A DNA stretch of 64,000 nt from NCBI RefSeq assembly GCF_002895565.1, contig NZ_AZRN01000021.1:27385-91384 (forward strand), read 5' to 3'. The position numbers and the translations under genes were made by a program. This DNA comes from Petrotoga mexicana DSM 14811. Lineage in GTDB: Bacteria; Thermotogota; Thermotogae; Petrotogales; Petrotogaceae. The notes under the pieces were generated by a model that made no database searches, had not been told where the DNA came from, and saw only the letters and a list, made by a program, of their open reading frames with translations. This document shows positions 17,602 through 26,749 of this stretch, one piece after another (within the stretch, counting starts at the first letter, position 1; each line of letters begins with the position of its first letter).

Positions 17602-17847
17602 CAATGCTTATAATCGGATTTGACAATTAGGTATTCTTTTATTATAATTTTTTTGGTTTAAAAATAAGAAAGTCGCTTTCTTATTATGAAAACAAATATT
17701 CTCATTATAGAATGCAAAGTTATCGATTTTTTTACATACTTAAAGGTTTTAGAAGAAAGTTAAAATGAGTGTTCTGATACTTTTACAGATATTCTAAATT
17801 TAATCAGAGGAAAAATTAAAAATGAAAAGTTTTTTGGTGATTTTATT
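17602..17847 (+). promoter_or_regulatory. Intergenic regulatory region before the GH28 gene
   Basis: AT-rich region with no open reading frame beyond a nine-codon leader at 17822. It contains TTTTACAGATATTCTAAAT (17781-17799), a degenerate member of the palindrome set found before other pectin genes. About 110 bases (17680-17800) are recognisably similar to the region before the Gfo/Idh/MocA gene at 19471, which suggests duplication of one control region. Confidence 0.45.
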
Positions 17848-19188
17848 ATGATTTGCGTTTCATCTTCATCTAAAGTCATAAATGCAGTAGATACACAGGA
17901 TGATTGGAATAGGGCTTCAGAAATTATTCAATCAGTACAAAGACCAAAAATTTCTGAAAAAAAATTTGTTATCACAGATTTTCGTGCAGCAAATGATGGT
18001 GTTGCTGATGCTCGCTCTGCTATTATAAAAGCAATTGATGCAGCAAGTGATAATGGAGGTGGACGTGTAGTTATACCAGCAGGGGAGTGGTATTGTAAAG
18101 GTCCCATTCATTTAAAAAGTAATATTGAGTTGCATGTAGCTGAAGGTGCACATCTTTTATTTAGTCCATATGCAAAAGATTATTTACCTGTTGTACTTAC
18201 TAAATATGAAGGAACTAGATTATATAACTATTCTCCATTAATTTATGCAAGAAATGTTCATGATGTAGCAATTACAGGTAAAGGTGTAATAGACGGAAAT
18301 AAGGATAGTGAATTTTTATGTTTTTTAGATAAACATAATTCAGACGTTGCGTTTTTGCGTCAAATGGGATCTGAAGGGGTACCTGTAGAAGAACGTATTT
18401 TCGGTGAAGGTCATTTTCTTAGACCATGTATGATTCAATTTTATGATGCAGAACGTGTTTTGCTAAAAGATTATACAGTAGTGAATTCTCCCTTTTGGGT
18501 TAATCACTTAAATTACACTAATCATGCATTTGTCAGTGGGATTAATGTAGATACCCATAACGCAAATAACGATGGAATTGATATTGAATCAAGCTCATAT
18601 GTTATTGTGGAAAAATCAAAGTTCCAAACAGGAGATGATTCAGTAGTTGTTAAGTCAGGGCGTGATTATGATGGCCGACAGGTTGGAATACCTAGTAAAA
18701 ATATTGTAGTTTATCAAAATGATATGGGCGGCGAAGATGGGGTTGCACTTGGTAGTGAAATGTCTGGTGGTATTCGTAATGTATTCTTTACTGATAATAT
18801 TTTAAGAAATGGAACTTCAGCATTCAGGTTCAAGTCTAATCTTGATCGTGGAGGTGTGGTTGAAAACATTCGAGTCCGCAATATGGAAATTGATACATTT
18901 GAACGTCTTTTCTGGTTTCAAATGAACTATCCAGGTGAATTAGGCGGATACTATCCAAGTATTTATAAGAATATTGTATTTGAGAATATTACTGTAAAAA
19001 ATGTAGAAACGGTATTTGAGTCACATGCACCAAAGGGGTTCCCTCTGCAGGATGTTGTACTGAAAAATATCATAATCAAGAATGTAGAAAGTGATAATCC
19101 AATTATTTTAGAGAACGCTAAGAATATTTGTTTTGAAAATGTAAAGCTCAATGATCAGTATATAAACGCTACTATTGATTGGTATTAA
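17848..19188 (+). CDS. GH28 polygalacturonase-like glycosidase with disrupted signal peptide
   Basis: Parallel beta-helix pectin hydrolase of family GH28. Motifs: NNDGIDIESS (NxD), GDDSVVVKSG (catalytic GDD), and RFKSNLDRGG at the RxK position. The usual His motif before GSEMSGG is replaced (GEDGVALGSEMSGG), so specificity may be atypical. As read it has 446 residues and no signal peptide. However, ATG 17822 opens MKSFLVILL, which ends at a TGA overlapping this ATG; adding one base would join them into a complete signal peptide ending …KVINA. GGTGAT (17834-17839) could serve ATG 17848. CGT arginine codons are frequent, unlike the AGA/AGG-rich neighbours, which suggests horizontal acquisition. 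Confidence 0.85.
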   Translation: MICVSSSSKVINAVDTQDDWNRASEIIQSVQRPKISEKKFVITDFRAANDGVADARSAIIKAIDAASDNGGGRVVIPAGEWYCKGPIHLKSNIELHVAEGAHLLFSPYAKDYLPVVLTKYEGTRLYNYSPLIYARNVHDVAITGKGVIDGNKDSEFLCFLDKHNSDVAFLRQMGSEGVPVEERIFGEGHFLRPCMIQFYDAERVLLKDYTVVNSPFWVNHLNYTNHAFVSGINVDTHNANNDGIDIESSSYVIVEKSKFQTGDDSVVVKSGRDYDGRQVGIPSKNIVVYQNDMGGEDGVALGSEMSGGIRNVFFTDNILRNGTSAFRFKSNLDRGGVVENIRVRNMEIDTFERLFWFQMNYPGELGGYYPSIYKNIVFENITVKNVETVFESHAPKGFPLQDVVLKNIIIKNVESDNPIILENAKNICFENVKLNDQYINATIDWY

Positions 19189-19470
19189 TGGAGTATTTCT
19201 ACATTTAAAATTTAAAAAACTTTCTAGCTCTTTTAAATAAGAATAACGCAGTGAAAAACAAATTTGAGATATGAAACAGAAAGTACTTTCTTTTTAGAAT
19301 AAATAATAATAGCTAGGGTTTAATAATCAGTGAAAAGAACTAATCTCATTATAAACAGTAAAGTTGTCGGTTTTCTTAAATACTAGAAAGTATTAAAAAA
19401 TGGTTAAAAAATGAGTGTTTTATAGGATTTCTATAGATAGTAAAAATATATTAAGTAAGGAGAAAAGTGT
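19189..19470 (+). promoter_or_regulatory. Intergenic regulatory region before the oxidoreductase pair
   Basis: A 282-base AT-rich region with no convincing gene. The palindrome-like element TTTATAGGATTTCTATAGA lies at 19418-19436, 35 bases before the next start codon. The preceding 100 bases align loosely with the region before the GH28 gene (shared TCTCATTATA, AAAGTT-TCG-TTTT and ATGAGTGTT blocks). Confidence 0.45.
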
Positions 19471-20703
19471 ATGAATAAAGTTTATTTTGCAGTAGTAGGA
19501 ATTAGAAACTTTGCAGCAGAACATATCAAGTTTATAAAACAATTAGAAAATGAGGGAGAAATCAAATTAGCAGGAATAGTGGTAGAAGATCGAAGGAAAA
19601 ATTTTGACCTTGAGAAAAAATTTAAAAAAGAAGGAGTAGAGATTTTCTACTCGTATGATGACCTTCTAAAAAACGCTCGAGATTTTGTAGATGTAATCAC
19701 ACTACCGACTGCCATTCATACTCATAGCGAAATGGCAATAAAAGCTATGAAATACGGATATAATGTTTTATTAGAGAAACCTCCAGCTGCTACCGTTCAA
19801 GAAGTAGATAAAATTATAGAAGCAGAGAAAGAAACGGGAAAGTTTTGTTCGATAGGTTTTCATATGATTCATTCGAGATCTATCAGAAAGTTGAAAGAAA
19901 TTATTTTGCAAGGAAAATTAGGGCAAATTAAAGAAATCAGTTGTAAAGCTATATGGCCAAGATATCGTTCATATTATACCAGAAATGAATGGGCCGGTAA
20001 AAGTATATACAACGGACATATTATATTAGATGGACCTATAAATAACGCTTTAGCCCATTACTTAAACAATATGCTTTACTTAATAGGTCCTAGTATGAAC
20101 GAATCAATCGATCTTGAAACTGTGAGGGCAGAATTATATAGAGCTCACACTTACATTGAAACAGAAGATACTTCATGTATAGAAGCTAAAGCAATTAATG
20201 GTACAAAGATACATTTCTATGTAACTCATGCTTCAAATAAAAAATTAGATCCCTATATGGTAATCGAAGGAACAAAAGGGAAAGCCTATTGGGATTTTTC
20301 TGAAAAAACAACAATACTTTTAAATAATGGGGAAAAAATAGAGTTTGATAATGAAGGAATAGACCCTCATTTAGAAGTCTTTAGAATTGTAGCTAAAAAG
20401 CATTTGGGTGTTATAGATGAATTATATTCCACACCAAAAAATTCACGACCATTTGTAGTAGCTGTAAATGGTGCCTACGACTCGGCTGAAAAAATTGTTC
20501 CTATACCAAAAAATTTCATAAAAGAATATGAAGAAGAAAATGAATATAAAACTGTTTTAAATAATATTGATGAAATAATAGATGAAGCCTTTGAAAAGAA
20601 AGTCCTTTTTTCAGATATAGGAATCACATGGGCTCGTGCAACAAAAGAAATAAAAGTCAAAGAATATAAGTCTTTCAACCCATTTTTGAAAAAAGATGCT
20701 TAG
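19471..20703 (+). CDS. Gfo/Idh/MocA-family oxidoreductase (1)
   Basis: NAD(P)-dependent sugar or uronate dehydrogenase-like protein, 410 residues. The N-terminal Rossmann region (VYFAVVGIRNFAAEHIKFI) lacks the strict GxGxxG pattern but keeps the fold context, followed by the family motif EKPPA (about residue 105). The C-terminal half holds the alpha/beta substrate domain. The start is ATG behind AAGGAG. It is followed after 12 bases by a second, divergent member of the family. Location inside the pectin locus suggests action on a galacturonate derivative; the substrate is unknown. Confidence 0.82.
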   Translation: MNKVYFAVVGIRNFAAEHIKFIKQLENEGEIKLAGIVVEDRRKNFDLEKKFKKEGVEIFYSYDDLLKNARDFVDVITLPTAIHTHSEMAIKAMKYGYNVLLEKPPAATVQEVDKIIEAEKETGKFCSIGFHMIHSRSIRKLKEIILQGKLGQIKEISCKAIWPRYRSYYTRNEWAGKSIYNGHIILDGPINNALAHYLNNMLYLIGPSMNESIDLETVRAELYRAHTYIETEDTSCIEAKAINGTKIHFYVTHASNKKLDPYMVIEGTKGKAYWDFSEKTTILLNNGEKIEFDNEGIDPHLEVFRIVAKKHLGVIDELYSTPKNSRPFVVAVNGAYDSAEKIVPIPKNFIKEYEEENEYKTVLNNIDEIIDEAFEKKVLFSDIGITWARATKEIKVKEYKSFNPFLKKDA

Positions 20704-20715
20704 GGGGTCTTTAAT

Positions 20716-21711
20716 ATGAAGTTATGCTTTGTAGGTTCAAGTGGCCATTATCATTATGTTGTAACACCCTTAAGACTTTATCATAATCTGAACATAAATG
20801 TTGTTGGAATTGCTCCTGGTTCCAATGGAGAAAACATAGACAAATTACGTAAAGAAATAGAAGACTTAGGATATAAACCAAAAATATATGAAGATTACAA
20901 GAAAATGTTCGATGAAACTAACCCAGATATAGCCATCATTAACTGCTTTTTTGGCGATTTAGCTAAAGTTTCAATTGAAGCTTTAAACAGAAAGATTCAT
21001 GTTTTTACAGAAAAACCTGTAGCCACAAACTTTGAAGATCTTGATTTATTAAAGGAAGCTTACTTAAAAAGTCAATGTTCTTTCACAGCTATGTTCGGTA
21101 TAAGGTACAAACCATGGTTTTTAACAGCTTATAATTATTTAAAAAAAGGTGTTGTAGGAGAAATAAGACTTCTCAATGCTCAAAAATCTTATAAACTTGG
21201 TCAAAGAGAGCCATTTTATAAACAAAGAAAAACTTATGGAGGCACTATTCCATGGGTTGGAAGTCACGGGATTGATTGGATCCGGTGGGTTACAGGAGTA
21301 AATTTTATTTCTGTATATGCAGCTCATTCGAAAAAATATAATAATAACTATGGGGATTTAGAGACAAGTGCATTATGCCAGTTTGAACTTGAAAATGAAA
21401 TTTTTGCTTCATTATCAATAGATTACTACAGACCTAACAATGCTCCTACACATGATGACGATAGATTAAGAGTTGTTGGCACAAAAGGAATAATAGAAAT
21501 AATGCATAATAAAGTATATTTAATCGATAATGAAGTGCCTGGGATTCGTGAACTACCGTTAGAAGAAGAAAAAAGCATATTTCTAGATTTTTTAAGCGAA
21601 ATAGAGAAAAAAGGAAAGTGTATGGTCACCGCTGAAGATTCTTTTGAAGTGACAAGGATATGTTTAAAAGCCCTTCAATCTGCCGACGAAGAAAAAATTA
21701 TATTTTTATGA
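20716..21711 (+). CDS. Gfo/Idh/MocA-family oxidoreductase (2)
   Basis: A 331-residue member of the family, with TEKPVA (about residue 98) as the characteristic nicotinamide-side motif and a YKPWF…GEIRLL segment of the substrate domain. WVGSHGIDWIRW carries the conserved HxxD-like pair expected near the active site (about residue 180). The start is ATG behind AGGGGG, and it is co-directional with the preceding oxidoreductase. The two may act as a heteromer or in successive steps; the substrate cannot be read from sequence. Confidence 0.84.
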   Translation: MKLCFVGSSGHYHYVVTPLRLYHNLNINVVGIAPGSNGENIDKLRKEIEDLGYKPKIYEDYKKMFDETNPDIAIINCFFGDLAKVSIEALNRKIHVFTEKPVATNFEDLDLLKEAYLKSQCSFTAMFGIRYKPWFLTAYNYLKKGVVGEIRLLNAQKSYKLGQREPFYKQRKTYGGTIPWVGSHGIDWIRWVTGVNFISVYAAHSKKYNNNYGDLETSALCQFELENEIFASLSIDYYRPNNAPTHDDDRLRVVGTKGIIEIMHNKVYLIDNEVPGIRELPLEEEKSIFLDFLSEIEKKGKCMVTAEDSFEVTRICLKALQSADEEKIIFL

Positions 21712-21962
21712 TTTGAAAATCAAAATAAATATTATAGCTTCTTGTTGATACTTTAGAAAATGGGAAGTGGTTTTATGAGGAGTTAGAGGGTACGATAAAA
21801 TGTCTCGCTTTTCAAAAAATTAATAAAAACTAGTCTCTAACACTGAATAAAATTCATTATGAGAAGTGAGGCAATCGAAAAATCTATTTTTTTAGAAGTG
21901 TGGGCTGATAAGCGCTTTGGATTTTTTAAAGACGCTAAATTAGAAATAAAGGGAGGTTGAGA
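21712..21962 (+). other. Non-coding region before the pectate lyase gene
   Basis: A 251-base AT-rich gap without a credible gene. It holds half-site-like elements (CTTTAGAAAATGG near 21750; TTTTTTTAGAAG near 21887) and GAGGAGTTAGAGG near 21778, which has no open frame of note behind it. A promoter is expected here, but I cannot place it with confidence. Confidence 0.35.
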
Positions 21963-23279
21963 ATGATGAAAAAAGTATTATTACTAGTTTTACTGTGTTT
22001 GTCAGTAATTTCTTTTGCAGGTGAAGTTATTATTGAAGGCAACACACAACTCATGCAACTAGGCAGAGAAGTGCTTGCTGAAAATGATGGTTGGGGAGCC
22101 TTTGGCAACGGAACAACTGGAGGTTCTAGTGCGATAAAAGATAACATTTATCTTGTAAAGACAAAAGAAGAATTAATACAAGCTCTAGGAGGAAATAATA
22201 AAGAAAATCGATACAACGATATCCCTAAGATAATCTTTATCGAAGGTACAATCCAAGTCAGCGAACCTTACGAAAAATATAAGGATCCCAAATTTGATTT
22301 TGACAAATATCTAGAAGAATATTCACCTGAAAATTGGGGGAAGAAGGAAGTTACTGGACCATTAGAAGAAGCCAGAGCAAGATCTCAAAAAAATCAAGCA
22401 GAAGATATTATAATTTACGTTGGTTCAAATACTACTATAATAGGTGTCGGGGACAATGCTAAAATAGTTGGAGCAGCTTTACAAGTTAAAGGAGTTAATA
22501 ATGTAATTATTAGAAATATTACGTTTGAAAGCCCTATCGATTATTTTCCCGCATGGGACCCCACCGATGGTGAATTTGGAGAATGGAACTCAGAATATGA
22601 TTGCTTAACAATAGAAAATTCTAAAAATGTGTGGGTGGATCATTGTACATTCAGTGATGGTGAATATTTAGACATTGAATTACCTGTATATTTTGGAAGA
22701 CTATTTCAACAACATGATGGATTGTTAGACATAAAAAATGAAGCTGATTTAATAACAATTTCTTATAATATTTTCTATAACCACGATAAAACTATGCTTA
22801 TTGGTTCTAGCGATAGCCGTACACAAGATAGAGGACATTTGAGAGTCACTCTTCATCATAATCTATTTGAAAACGTTACACAACGATTACCAAGGGTACG
22901 ATTCGGCCAAGTTCATGTATACAACAATTACTACAAAATCAATCCTCATTCCCCGTACCATTTTGACTATGCTTGGGGAGTTGGAGTTGAATCCCAAATA
23001 CATGCTCAAAATAATTACTTCGATATACCATGGAGTGTAAACGTGTCAAACATAATAAAAAGATGGAAAGGAAACAATATATATGAGGAGGGTAATGTGG
23101 TTTTGTATCCTTCCAGTGAACCATTTTATACAAATATCTTGAAAGCTCATAATGATGTTAATGTCGATGATACATTAGTCTGTTCAGTTAATTGGGAACC
23201 CGTATTAGTTAGGAGAATTGATCCAACAATGTCTGTTCCTGCAATCGTTATGAACGAAGCAGGAGCAGGAAAATTATAA
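21963..23279 (+). CDS. Secreted pectate lyase, polysaccharide lyase family 1
   Basis: Extracellular Ca2+-dependent lyase that cleaves polygalacturonate by beta-elimination. A clear signal peptide (KKVLLLVLLCLSVISFAG) is followed by a parallel beta-helix domain. PL1 signatures are visible: WVDHCTFSD (vWiDH), the Asp-rich Ca2+ region near HDGLLDIKN, and the catalytic-Arg region RLPRVRFGQVHVYNNYY. At 438 residues it is somewhat longer than the T. maritima PelA type. The start is ATG 21963 (or 21966) behind GGGAGG. Its 4,5-unsaturated products are presumably imported by the ABC system encoded next. Confidence 0.92.
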   Translation: MMKKVLLLVLLCLSVISFAGEVIIEGNTQLMQLGREVLAENDGWGAFGNGTTGGSSAIKDNIYLVKTKEELIQALGGNNKENRYNDIPKIIFIEGTIQVSEPYEKYKDPKFDFDKYLEEYSPENWGKKEVTGPLEEARARSQKNQAEDIIIYVGSNTTIIGVGDNAKIVGAALQVKGVNNVIIRNITFESPIDYFPAWDPTDGEFGEWNSEYDCLTIENSKNVWVDHCTFSDGEYLDIELPVYFGRLFQQHDGLLDIKNEADLITISYNIFYNHDKTMLIGSSDSRTQDRGHLRVTLHHNLFENVTQRLPRVRFGQVHVYNNYYKINPHSPYHFDYAWGVGVESQIHAQNNYFDIPWSVNVSNIIKRWKGNNIYEEGNVVLYPSSEPFYTNILKAHNDVNVDDTLVCSVNWEPVLVRRIDPTMSVPAIVMNEAGAGKL

Positions 23280-23676
23280 AAGCTTTTTTCTAAACCTACA
23301 TAGTTGAGGTAAACGATTTAAGAAAGGACGATAAAACGCAACAGGTTTAAAAAACGAAAAAACGAATAAATTTGATGATCTAAGCTTTTTGGAAATTGGC
23401 CGTGCAAGTTTAAACCATCTATAGCAAAGGCGAAAAGAATTCATTTTTACGAATTATTGGGATCTTGTTTGAAAAAAATAATAAAAAATATCTTAAATAA
23501 AGTTCAGAACGTGAGAGGCGGCTTGAATGTGTGTTTAGGAGTTTCTAAAGATGACATAACATTTTACTGAGAGGAGGTGAGTATTTAATATCGGAGCTAA
23601 GCTATTGAAAAATTGTTCAAATACGTTTTTTAGAATTTCTAAAAACACTATGTATATAAATAAAAGGAGGTCAAGG
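23280..23676 (+). promoter_or_regulatory. 397-base regulatory region before the importer operon
   Basis: No gene is evident. Two palindromic elements are present: TTTAGGAGTTTCTAAAG at 23534-23550, and TTTTTAGAATTTCTAAAAA at 23627-23645, a perfect odd palindrome centred on T. GAGAGGAGGTGAG at 23570-23582 looks like a ribosome binding site but leads to no useful frame, perhaps a remnant of a leader peptide. The length and the two candidate operators suggest a heavily regulated promoter for the binding protein. Confidence 0.55.
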
Positions 23677-24936
23677 ATGATGAAAAAAGGATTAATGTTA
23701 ATAGTAATGTTGTTTCTGTTGTTCGCTGAGTATGTTTCTGCTGTAGAACTCACGATGTACGTAACTGATGAAAGCAAAGGAAGAGTCTTCAGAGAGGTTG
23801 TTAAGGTGTACCAACAAGAACATCCAGATGTAGAAATAGAAGTTGTGGCTTTTCCATATGCCAATTACATGCAAAAGATGTCTCTCGTTTTCTTGGGTGG
23901 AAATCCACCAGACCTTTTAGAAACTACTGCAACTTATTTACCCCAAATGGCACCATATTTAAGAGACTTAGGACCAGATATTGAGAAAAATTTAGGGTTA
24001 TCTCCTCAAGAATACAAAGACTCCACGTATGATGTCGTAAAAGTTTACCTTGGAGAAGGTGAAGTTGTTCATGCAGTACCTACGGCTTTTACCACATATT
24101 CACTGTGGGTAAATAAGAGTATGTTTGAAAAAGCTGGTATTGAATATCCACCATATGGAAGAGAAGAACCCTGGACTTGGGAAGAATTCAAAGAAATTTT
24201 AAAAAAAGTAAAAGAAGTAAACCAAATTCCTTATGCAATGTCTATAGAATATTCTGCTGACAAATTCTTTAGTTACCTTGCTTTGTGGAACATCAAGATA
24301 GTTGATGAAGAGGGAAACTTTGTTATGGATCAATACGAACATGCAGAAAAAGCTATAGATGAGTATGTTAATTTATTCAAAGAAGGATTAGTTCCCCCGG
24401 CAGAATGGCTTTCAGGACAATCTCATACTAATGATTTCTTTGGAGGAATAACAGCAGCTGATTGGGCAGGTAGTTGGATGGCAAGGGAGTCCTTTAATGC
24501 TGGAAAACAAAATGAAGTATCCCCAGCGTATCTTCCACTTATCGGAGATTGGTTTGGAGTTTCTGGTGGCGGATTCTTGGCAACTCCAAAAACAGGTGAT
24601 GTCGAAAAGGAAAAGGCGGCAACTGAATTTGTAATGTGGATGGCAAATAAAGATGAAGGGTACACAGAATACCTTAAAAGAAGTAGAGATTTAAGTGCTT
24701 ATAAAGGTCATATAATTGATTATGGTGAACCACTTTTACAAGAATGGGCAGAAGTACATCTAGTTCTTGCGGAAAGAGCACCTGCATGGACCACAGAAGT
24801 TAGGGCGAATGCTGTATGGAGCAGATTAACCGATACAATTAGAAAAGATATTTCTTTAGGCATCACTGGTCAAATGACTGCGGAAGAAATGATTGAACAT
24901 TGGAAAACTGAAGCTGAAAGAGTAAAAGTACAGTGA
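23677..24936 (+). CDS. Extracellular solute-binding protein of a carbohydrate ABC importer
   Basis: Family 1 extracellular sugar-binding protein of 419 residues. The signal peptide (KKGLMLIVMLFLLFAEYVSA) is cleaved before VELTMYV. Typical features follow: VEIEVVAFPYANYMQKM and NPPDLLET. The start is ATG 23677 behind AAAGGAGG; the in-frame extension to 23605 would bury the signal peptide. It is followed by a hairpin terminator and then two permeases, a layout that gives more binding protein than permease. Placement after pectate lyase points to oligogalacturonide uptake. No ATPase gene is nearby, so a shared MsmX/MalK-type ATPase is likely. Confidence 0.9.
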   Translation: MMKKGLMLIVMLFLLFAEYVSAVELTMYVTDESKGRVFREVVKVYQQEHPDVEIEVVAFPYANYMQKMSLVFLGGNPPDLLETTATYLPQMAPYLRDLGPDIEKNLGLSPQEYKDSTYDVVKVYLGEGEVVHAVPTAFTTYSLWVNKSMFEKAGIEYPPYGREEPWTWEEFKEILKKVKEVNQIPYAMSIEYSADKFFSYLALWNIKIVDEEGNFVMDQYEHAEKAIDEYVNLFKEGLVPPAEWLSGQSHTNDFFGGITAADWAGSWMARESFNAGKQNEVSPAYLPLIGDWFGVSGGGFLATPKTGDVEKEKAATEFVMWMANKDEGYTEYLKRSRDLSAYKGHIIDYGEPLLQEWAEVHLVLAERAPAWTTEVRANAVWSRLTDTIRKDISLGITGQMTAEEMIEHWKTEAERVKVQ

Positions 24937-24971
24937 ATATTAACTTTATTTTAATCTTCCGGCTATTTAGT

Positions 24972-25003
24972 AGGGCCTGTTTTTTAACAGGCCTGCTTTT
25001 TTA
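24972..25003 (+). terminator. Intra-operon hairpin terminator after the binding-protein gene
   Basis: GGCCTGTT and AACAGGCC form the stem, followed by GCTTTTTT. It lies between the binding-protein and permease genes and probably acts as an attenuator. Confidence 0.85.
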
Positions 25004-25053
25004 AAACATTAATATGTATTTAACTTTGATGAGTTTGTCAGTGAGGTGATTTT

Positions 25054-25932
25054 GTGAAAAAAATAGATATAGTAAAAAATAGGTTTGTCTTTATTATTCC
25101 CTCTTTTGTTTTTCATTTTTTATTTTACTTATTACCAATCATTTTAATGATAATTTTAGCCTTTTTCTCGTGGGATCTTTTAAACTCTCCATCCTTTGTA
25201 GGATTAGAAAATTTCAAAGACTTAATGGAAGACAAGTGGTTTTGGAATTCAATTGTTGTGACTTTGAAGTATACTTTTTTTACTCTTCCTATAGTTTTTA
25301 TAACTTCACTAATTTTAGGACTTTTACTTCAAGAAGAAAATAGTTTTTCGAAAATTATGAGAGTTTTCTTTTACTGGCCTTATATGATCCCTATGGTAGC
25401 AGGAGGGACTATGTGGAAATGGCTCCTCAGTAAAGATTTCGGTTTAGTTAATCATATTTTAAAACAACTAGGATTCAATCCAATTAATTGGTTAGATAAT
25501 CCAACTTTAGCTTTGTTTAGTGTAGTAATCGTACAAACTTGGGTACTTAGCGGATTCATGATGATGTTATACATAGTGGGCTTACAAGCACTCCCGGAAG
25601 AATTTTATGAAGCCGCATCAATTGACGGAGCTTCAAACTTCCAAAAATTTTGGTTTATTACCATGCCTCTATTAAGAAACACTCATATTTCAGTTATAAC
25701 TCTAACGATTGCTAATTGTTTTAGGAATTTTACTATTGTTTATATTATGACGACGGGTGGTCCAGGCTATGCAACTACTGTTGCTCCTTTATATATATAC
25801 CAAAAAGCTTTTACAGACTTTAGAATAGGTTATGCTTCTGCTGGATCAATAGTTATTCTTTTAATTAGCTTGGTTATTGCCTATGTTGTTAGAAAAGTTC
25901 AAGAAAGAGATTTAGAGGGGGGTAAAATATGA
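25054..25932 (+). CDS. Carbohydrate ABC importer permease (MalF-like)
   Basis: Integral membrane permease of 292 residues with six predicted helices. The EAA loop that contacts the ATPase is visible as EEFYEAASIDGASNFQKFWF (about residues 184-203). It starts at GTG behind GAGGTGAT. Its end overlaps the next permease start (ATGA), indicating coupled translation. Confidence 0.92.
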   Translation: MKKIDIVKNRFVFIIPSFVFHFLFYLLPIILMIILAFFSWDLLNSPSFVGLENFKDLMEDKWFWNSIVVTLKYTFFTLPIVFITSLILGLLLQEENSFSKIMRVFFYWPYMIPMVAGGTMWKWLLSKDFGLVNHILKQLGFNPINWLDNPTLALFSVVIVQTWVLSGFMMMLYIVGLQALPEEFYEAASIDGASNFQKFWFITMPLLRNTHISVITLTIANCFRNFTIVYIMTTGGPGYATTVAPLYIYQKAFTDFRIGYASAGSIVILLISLVIAYVVRKVQERDLEGGKI

Positions 25933-26726
25933 GAAAAGCAATAGTAATCATTCTAGCAATTTTATTCATGATACCAGTATTTTGGACTGTTTCATCTTCT
26001 TTAAAAAGTATGAACGAAATATACAGGTATCCTCCAACTATTTTTCCTCAAGAAATTTCCCTTGAAGGGTATAAAAATGTGATCAATGAAAGCCAGTTCC
26101 CAAGATATGTAGCTAATACTCTATTTGTAGCTATTGTATCTACAGTTATTACTGTTTTTATTTCTGTTTCTTTAGGATATGGTTTAGCTAAAGGAACGTT
26201 TAAATATAAAAATTTCTTTCGGGAAATAGTTACAATAACCCTTTTTATCACTGCCCAAGTGATAATGGTCCCTTTATTTGTGGTTATACAACAACTTGGA
26301 TTGATCGACTCTTTATGGGGTTTAATTATTCCTGCAGTTTTTACCCCAACGGCATCTTTTACTGCTTATCAATACATGAGAGATCTACCTAATGAATTTC
26401 TTGAAAGTGCTCAAGTTGATGGTGCAAATGAATGGCAGATATTTTTTAAAATTGTTCTACCCATGTCAAGACCATTAATGGCAGCAATTTCGATCTTTTC
26501 TTTTACATGGAGATGGAATGATTTCGTTCTTCCTTTGATAGTAATTAATTCTGGTGATAAATTTACTGTACAATTAGCTTTATCAGCTTTACAAGGTCAA
26601 TATGGAATTCCCTGGAATGAAATTTTAGCATTTTCGGTTCTTGCTATAATTCCAACATTAATAATCTTCTTATTGTTCCAAAATTTATTTATGAAAGGTT
26701 TATCAGCTGGTGGTTTGAAGTACTAA
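25929..26726 (+). CDS. Carbohydrate ABC importer permease (MalG-like)
   Basis: Second permease, 265 residues. It begins with a membrane helix and carries the EAA loop NEFLESAQVDGANEWQIFF (about residues 153-171). The ATG lies within the stop region of the first permease. It is followed after 23 bases by the Fe-S flavin oxidoreductase gene, so the transporter and the redox pair appear to share one transcript. Confidence 0.92.
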   Translation: MRKAIVIILAILFMIPVFWTVSSSLKSMNEIYRYPPTIFPQEISLEGYKNVINESQFPRYVANTLFVAIVSTVITVFISVSLGYGLAKGTFKYKNFFREIVTITLFITAQVIMVPLFVVIQQLGLIDSLWGLIIPAVFTPTASFTAYQYMRDLPNEFLESAQVDGANEWQIFFKIVLPMSRPLMAAISIFSFTWRWNDFVLPLIVINSGDKFTVQLALSALQGQYGIPWNEILAFSVLAIIPTLIIFLLFQNLFMKGLSAGGLKY

Positions 26727-26749
26727 AAAATGTACCTTGAGGGGGTTTT

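Noticed and set aside
17848..19188. GH28 as a simple pseudogene
   Set aside because: Apart from the signal-peptide frameshift, the 446-codon frame and catalytic motifs are intact, and an alternative ribosome binding site precedes ATG 17848.
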